A DNA stretch of 64,000 nucleotides from Owenia fusiformis (Eukaryota > Annelida > Polychaeta > Sabellida > Oweniidae): the NCBI GenBank assembly GCA_903813345.2, contig CAIIXF020000012.1, positions 12,568,932 to 12,632,931 on the forward strand, given 5' to 3'. A program made the translations under genes and the position numbers. A model generated the notes under the pieces. That model saw only the letters and a program-made list of their open reading frames with translations. It was not told the DNA's origin and searched no databases. Position 1 is the first letter of the stretch, and each line of letters starts with the position of its first letter. Positions 61,180 to 64,000 of this stretch are shown here, piece after piece.

Positions 61180-61704
61180 CAGTAAAACCTGTCTATGTGG
61201 AACACCTTTTTTATGTGGGACAGCATGTCTATGTGGAACATCTTGTCTATGTGGAACATCGTGTCTATGTGAAACACCTTGTCTATGTGGAACACCTTGT
61301 CTATGTGGAACATCTTGTCTATGTGGAACATCTTGTCTATGTGGAACACCTTGTCTATGTGGAACACCTTGTCTATGTGGAACACCTTGTCTATATGGAA
61401 CATCTTGTCTATGTGGAACACCTTGTCTATGTGGAACACCTTGTCTATGTGGAACACCTTGTCTATGTGGAACACCTTGTCTATGTGGAAAACCTTGCAG
61501 GGGTTTCACTAGAATTTCTCACAACAGGCTAAATAAATTAAAACAACAGGCAAAATTAATGGAAATCATAAACTTAACATAGAAGTCACTTGGTCTTGGG
61601 AGTGCTCCAAAAGTGTTCCAATAACAGAGGTGTTCTACTTCTGGAGGTGTTCTATTTCTGGAGGTGTTCTATTTCTGGAGGTGTTCTATTTACAGGTTTC
61701 ACTG
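61180..61704. mobile_element. Pogo/Tigger-like MITE with expanded subterminal repeats
   Basis: It is flanked by TA, with inverted ends CAGTAAAACCTGTCTATGTG (61180) and TACAGGTTTCACTG (to 61704). Just inside the left end the 18-mer TCTATGTGGAACACCTTG is repeated about 17 times (61191-61494). Just inside the right end the motif CTGGAGGTGTTCTATTT is repeated about four times (61625-61692). Both repeat units are versions of the element's own subterminal GTGGAACACC sequence. The 111-118-codon frames on both strands are repeat artefacts. Confidence 0.85.
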
Positions 61705-61945
61705 TATTTCAAAAATTTAATGTTTTAGTGAATAGTTAAGGAATTTTCCCCAAGTTTTCACTTTTATGCTTTTATGTTCAAACAATTTATATTATATTTT
61801 TGATGTGAGGAAATGTGTCAATGTCAGTGAAATATGGAATGAAACAGTGAATGCAGTGTGACATAGCATTATTATGATGTAGCAATTTATTATTATTATG
61901 TAGCAAACGAATTAGAATTGACTTAATTTTGAGTGACAACTGACG

Positions 61946-62180
61946 TTAAAGGCAGAATCAGATCTATGGGGTTGAAAAATGTTTAAATTCTCCCATATAA
62001 TAAGAATGGTAATAGAAACATAATACATTATTGTAAAAATCTTGAGTTTTCCTGAAATAAAGTGTGTACTTTTGTAATCATTAGAAAATAGACATGACAA
62101 GGAATGACACAAGCCAGAAATATTCTAAAATTGAAACAATTTTTTGTTTGACTGCTCACTATATCTGATTCTGTCTTTAA
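61946..62180. mobile_element. TTAA-target MITE, family H, copy 2
   Basis: TTAA (61946) is followed by AGGCAGAATCAGATCTATGG, and the right end ATATCTGATTCTGTCT is followed by TTAA (62177). It is shorter than copy 1 at 40361-40676, owing to an internal deletion after the left end. Confidence 0.78.
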
Positions 62181-62792
62181 GCATTACAATGAGCTAATAT
62201 AAGATAACATTTACACATTGTATTTTTCAATAGTTCAATATTTTAGTGAATAATTAATGAGTAAAATCTTTTATTTTTTATTATTATTTAATTATACAAT
62301 TATGTTCAATCGATTTATATAATGTTATTTATGGATGGTCAGTGTAATGATTTCTAATCAAAACGAACAAACGTAACAGTAAGTACAGTATTATATAGCA
62401 TTATTATGTATGCACTGTTTACATGATGAATTATGACACTATCTGACACTTAACAATTTGCTGATCTCGAAAAAGTTAGATCCTATTGTTTTTAAGATAA
62501 CTCAGGTACTGGGGCTCAATAAGGGCCATACCTGACACGTAACTATAGTCTTGATTGTATCGCATAATGATAAAAAGATGAATACATATTTAGAAACAAA
62601 TATAATTTCTTATTTATTTATTTTAGAGCGCGTTTTCCTTTTAAAATGTTTTCAAGTTTTTTATGAATTTTAAAATGTTTTGAATCGAAGTAGAGAAATT
62701 ACGCATCCCTGATCCCACCCCCTTCAAGGGCACCTCTAGGGCTGATAAACGAACACGCATTTCCGTTTTAATTGCATCACTGTAAACTGAAG

Positions 62793-63694
62793 ATGTCCAA
62801 CAATTGTGCGTTCCTGATTCTCGTTGCAGTTACAGGTATGTGTAAACTATAAGTCATTATTGTCACGCATTTCAGAATTTTTCTCATTTGACTTAAGGAA
62901 TAAAAACCGAGATTTTATGCTTTATGGCGTAATATATGACCGAAAATTTTATTCTGTTCATTGTTAAAAGACCGAAATCGCGTAGCAATTGAGGTCTTTG
63001 GCAATGGCCATAATAAGATTTGAGGTCATATATTTGACATAAATCATGAAATCGAGGTCTTTGTTACGATATTTTAGTGGTCATACATACTCCAATATAG
63101 ACCAATAAATCAATTGTTCTAGCCAGTGTGGCGTCACGTATCATATTAGAATCGGTATTATGCCATATTTTCAAAGTATGAAAAAAGACGGAGTGAAAAA
63201 TAGCTTCAAATTAATGGAACTTCATCTGTTGCTTTGAAAATCTCATGTTGCACGTGTGACTTTTAAACTTTAGGATGGAAGATGGTAATATCTTGCATTG
63301 GGTATAGATGACTATCTTTGTCAGTCATATGAGAAACAGAATATCACGTTTTGAATGTTGGGTGTCGTGCATACGACACAAATATCAAAATATTCTTGCG
63401 CGTAACACACTCAATGACACCACATTTTTGATGATGTACAAGCATAAGATCTTTTATAAAGCAGTATTACTAGCCGATGACATCTTATCTCCCATGATTG
63501 ATAGCACTCATTTCTAAATAACACGAATTAGGTGTCCATCTGGTGTATGGGCAATGTGACTGTGCCAACCGGCCAGATGGCTACGTCTGCTCTGTCGGCT
63601 GTAAGGAACTACGAAGATGCTTCAACCGTGAACAAGTGGTATTGATCTGTGGTGAATATGAAGTTATTGACTTTGAAAGTGCAAGATGTGTGCC
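62793..63694 (+). CDS. Secreted cysteine-rich protein, possible chitin-binding (CBM14-like) domain, 5' part only
   Basis: Two exons, 62793-62835 and 63532-63694, join in phase 1 across a GT-AG intron. Exon 2 ends at a consensus donor (GTGAGT), so the gene continues past the right edge. The product opens with a signal peptide (MSNNCAFLILVAVTGVHLVYG). A compact cysteine module follows: CDC, then PDGYVCSVGCKELRRCFNRE, then LICGEYEVIDFESARCVP. The GYVC...C..L.RC......V..I.CG......F......C pattern resembles peritrophin-A/CBM14 chitin-binding domains (DCRxYYxC...C..G..F......C), though the aromatic pair is replaced. Other small disulfide folds are possible. The start is the only ATG giving a signal peptide in frame. 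Confidence 0.55.
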
Positions 63695-64000
63695 GTGAGT
63701 AAAATCCCTTATTTGATTAATTTATTTATCACCAACATCAGCGCCACTGTGAACCGAATACTAGATTAATAGCAGACACAAACTTTTCCCCCAAACTTCC
63801 TATTACATCACTTAATTAAAACACATGTCGATCTGGGGCAAGGGCCTCGCTAGGATTTGCCAAGAAAAGAATTTGGCCCAAAAACGTTTAGGGACCTCTT
63901 ATAAGTGGGTATTAGTGGGCCTTATTTGTAATATTATGCCACATTATCAAGAAAATGGTTTTTGAATTTCAACATCTGAACCTAATTTTTGGTATTCGGG

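Larger units (their letters stand above)
59397..62792. other. PIWI 3' UTR and intergenic region
   Basis: After the PIWI stop come about 1 kb of AT-rich likely untranslated sequence, a TACAGTAAAGACTG/TGTTCCACTTACAAAGG transposon remnant (about 60718-60810), the minisatellite-bearing MITE (61180-61704) and a TTAA MITE (61946-62180). No further coding exon is recognised before 62793. Confidence 0.45.

Noticed and set aside
61137-61532. Four overlapping open frames of 77-118 codons with Val-Tyr-Val-Glu-His or Phe-His-Ile-Asp-Lys repeats
   Set aside because: They are the translations of an 18-bp minisatellite, whose unit length is a multiple of three, and open on both strands. They have no splice or domain support.

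Overview
The window is AT-rich animal nuclear DNA, most likely from an invertebrate. The genes have many short exons with GT-AG introns of about 0.3 to 4 kb, and the gene set is metazoan: a PIWI-clade Argonaute, a HEN1-type piRNA methyltransferase, an SLC22 transporter and a TAP-like ABC half transporter. The phylum cannot be fixed from sequence alone. Much of the space outside exons is small non-autonomous DNA transposons, foldback elements and minisatellites.

Layout, left to right: (1) 484-8210, minus strand, an ABCB9/TAPL-like lysosomal peptide transporter whose 3' part runs off the left edge; one intron holds a decayed copy of its Walker A exon. (2) 8211-13940, intergenic, with a 2.2 kb transposon packed with CGGTAG repeats (8840-11047) and a 17-bp minisatellite (11263-11806). 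(3) 13941-15437, minus strand, an intronless HENMT1 coding region. (4) 17653-17847, minus strand, a small single-pass membrane protein of unknown role. (5) 17848-24703, mostly mobile DNA, including nested TA-target elements with a perfect tandem duplication. (6) 24704-36115, plus strand, a complete 10-exon SLC22 organic-ion transporter. (7) 36116-47609, intergenic and repeat-rich, with a transposon family carrying promoter-like CRE and TATA motifs. (8) 47610-59396, plus strand, a complete 17-exon PIWI gene with a duplicated N-terminal module. (9) 62793-63694, plus strand, the first two exons of a secreted cysteine-rich (possibly chitin-binding) protein leaving the right edge.

The only functional link between genes is that HENMT1 and PIWI act in one pathway: HENMT1 2'-O-methylates the 3' end of piRNAs carried by PIWI. 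They lie about 32 kb apart on opposite strands, separated by the small membrane gene and the SLC22 gene. Exon boundaries were worked out by hand. For the ABCB9, SLC22 and PIWI models every intron phase agrees and the total coding lengths are multiples of three (607 codons so far, 587 aa and about 1032 aa).
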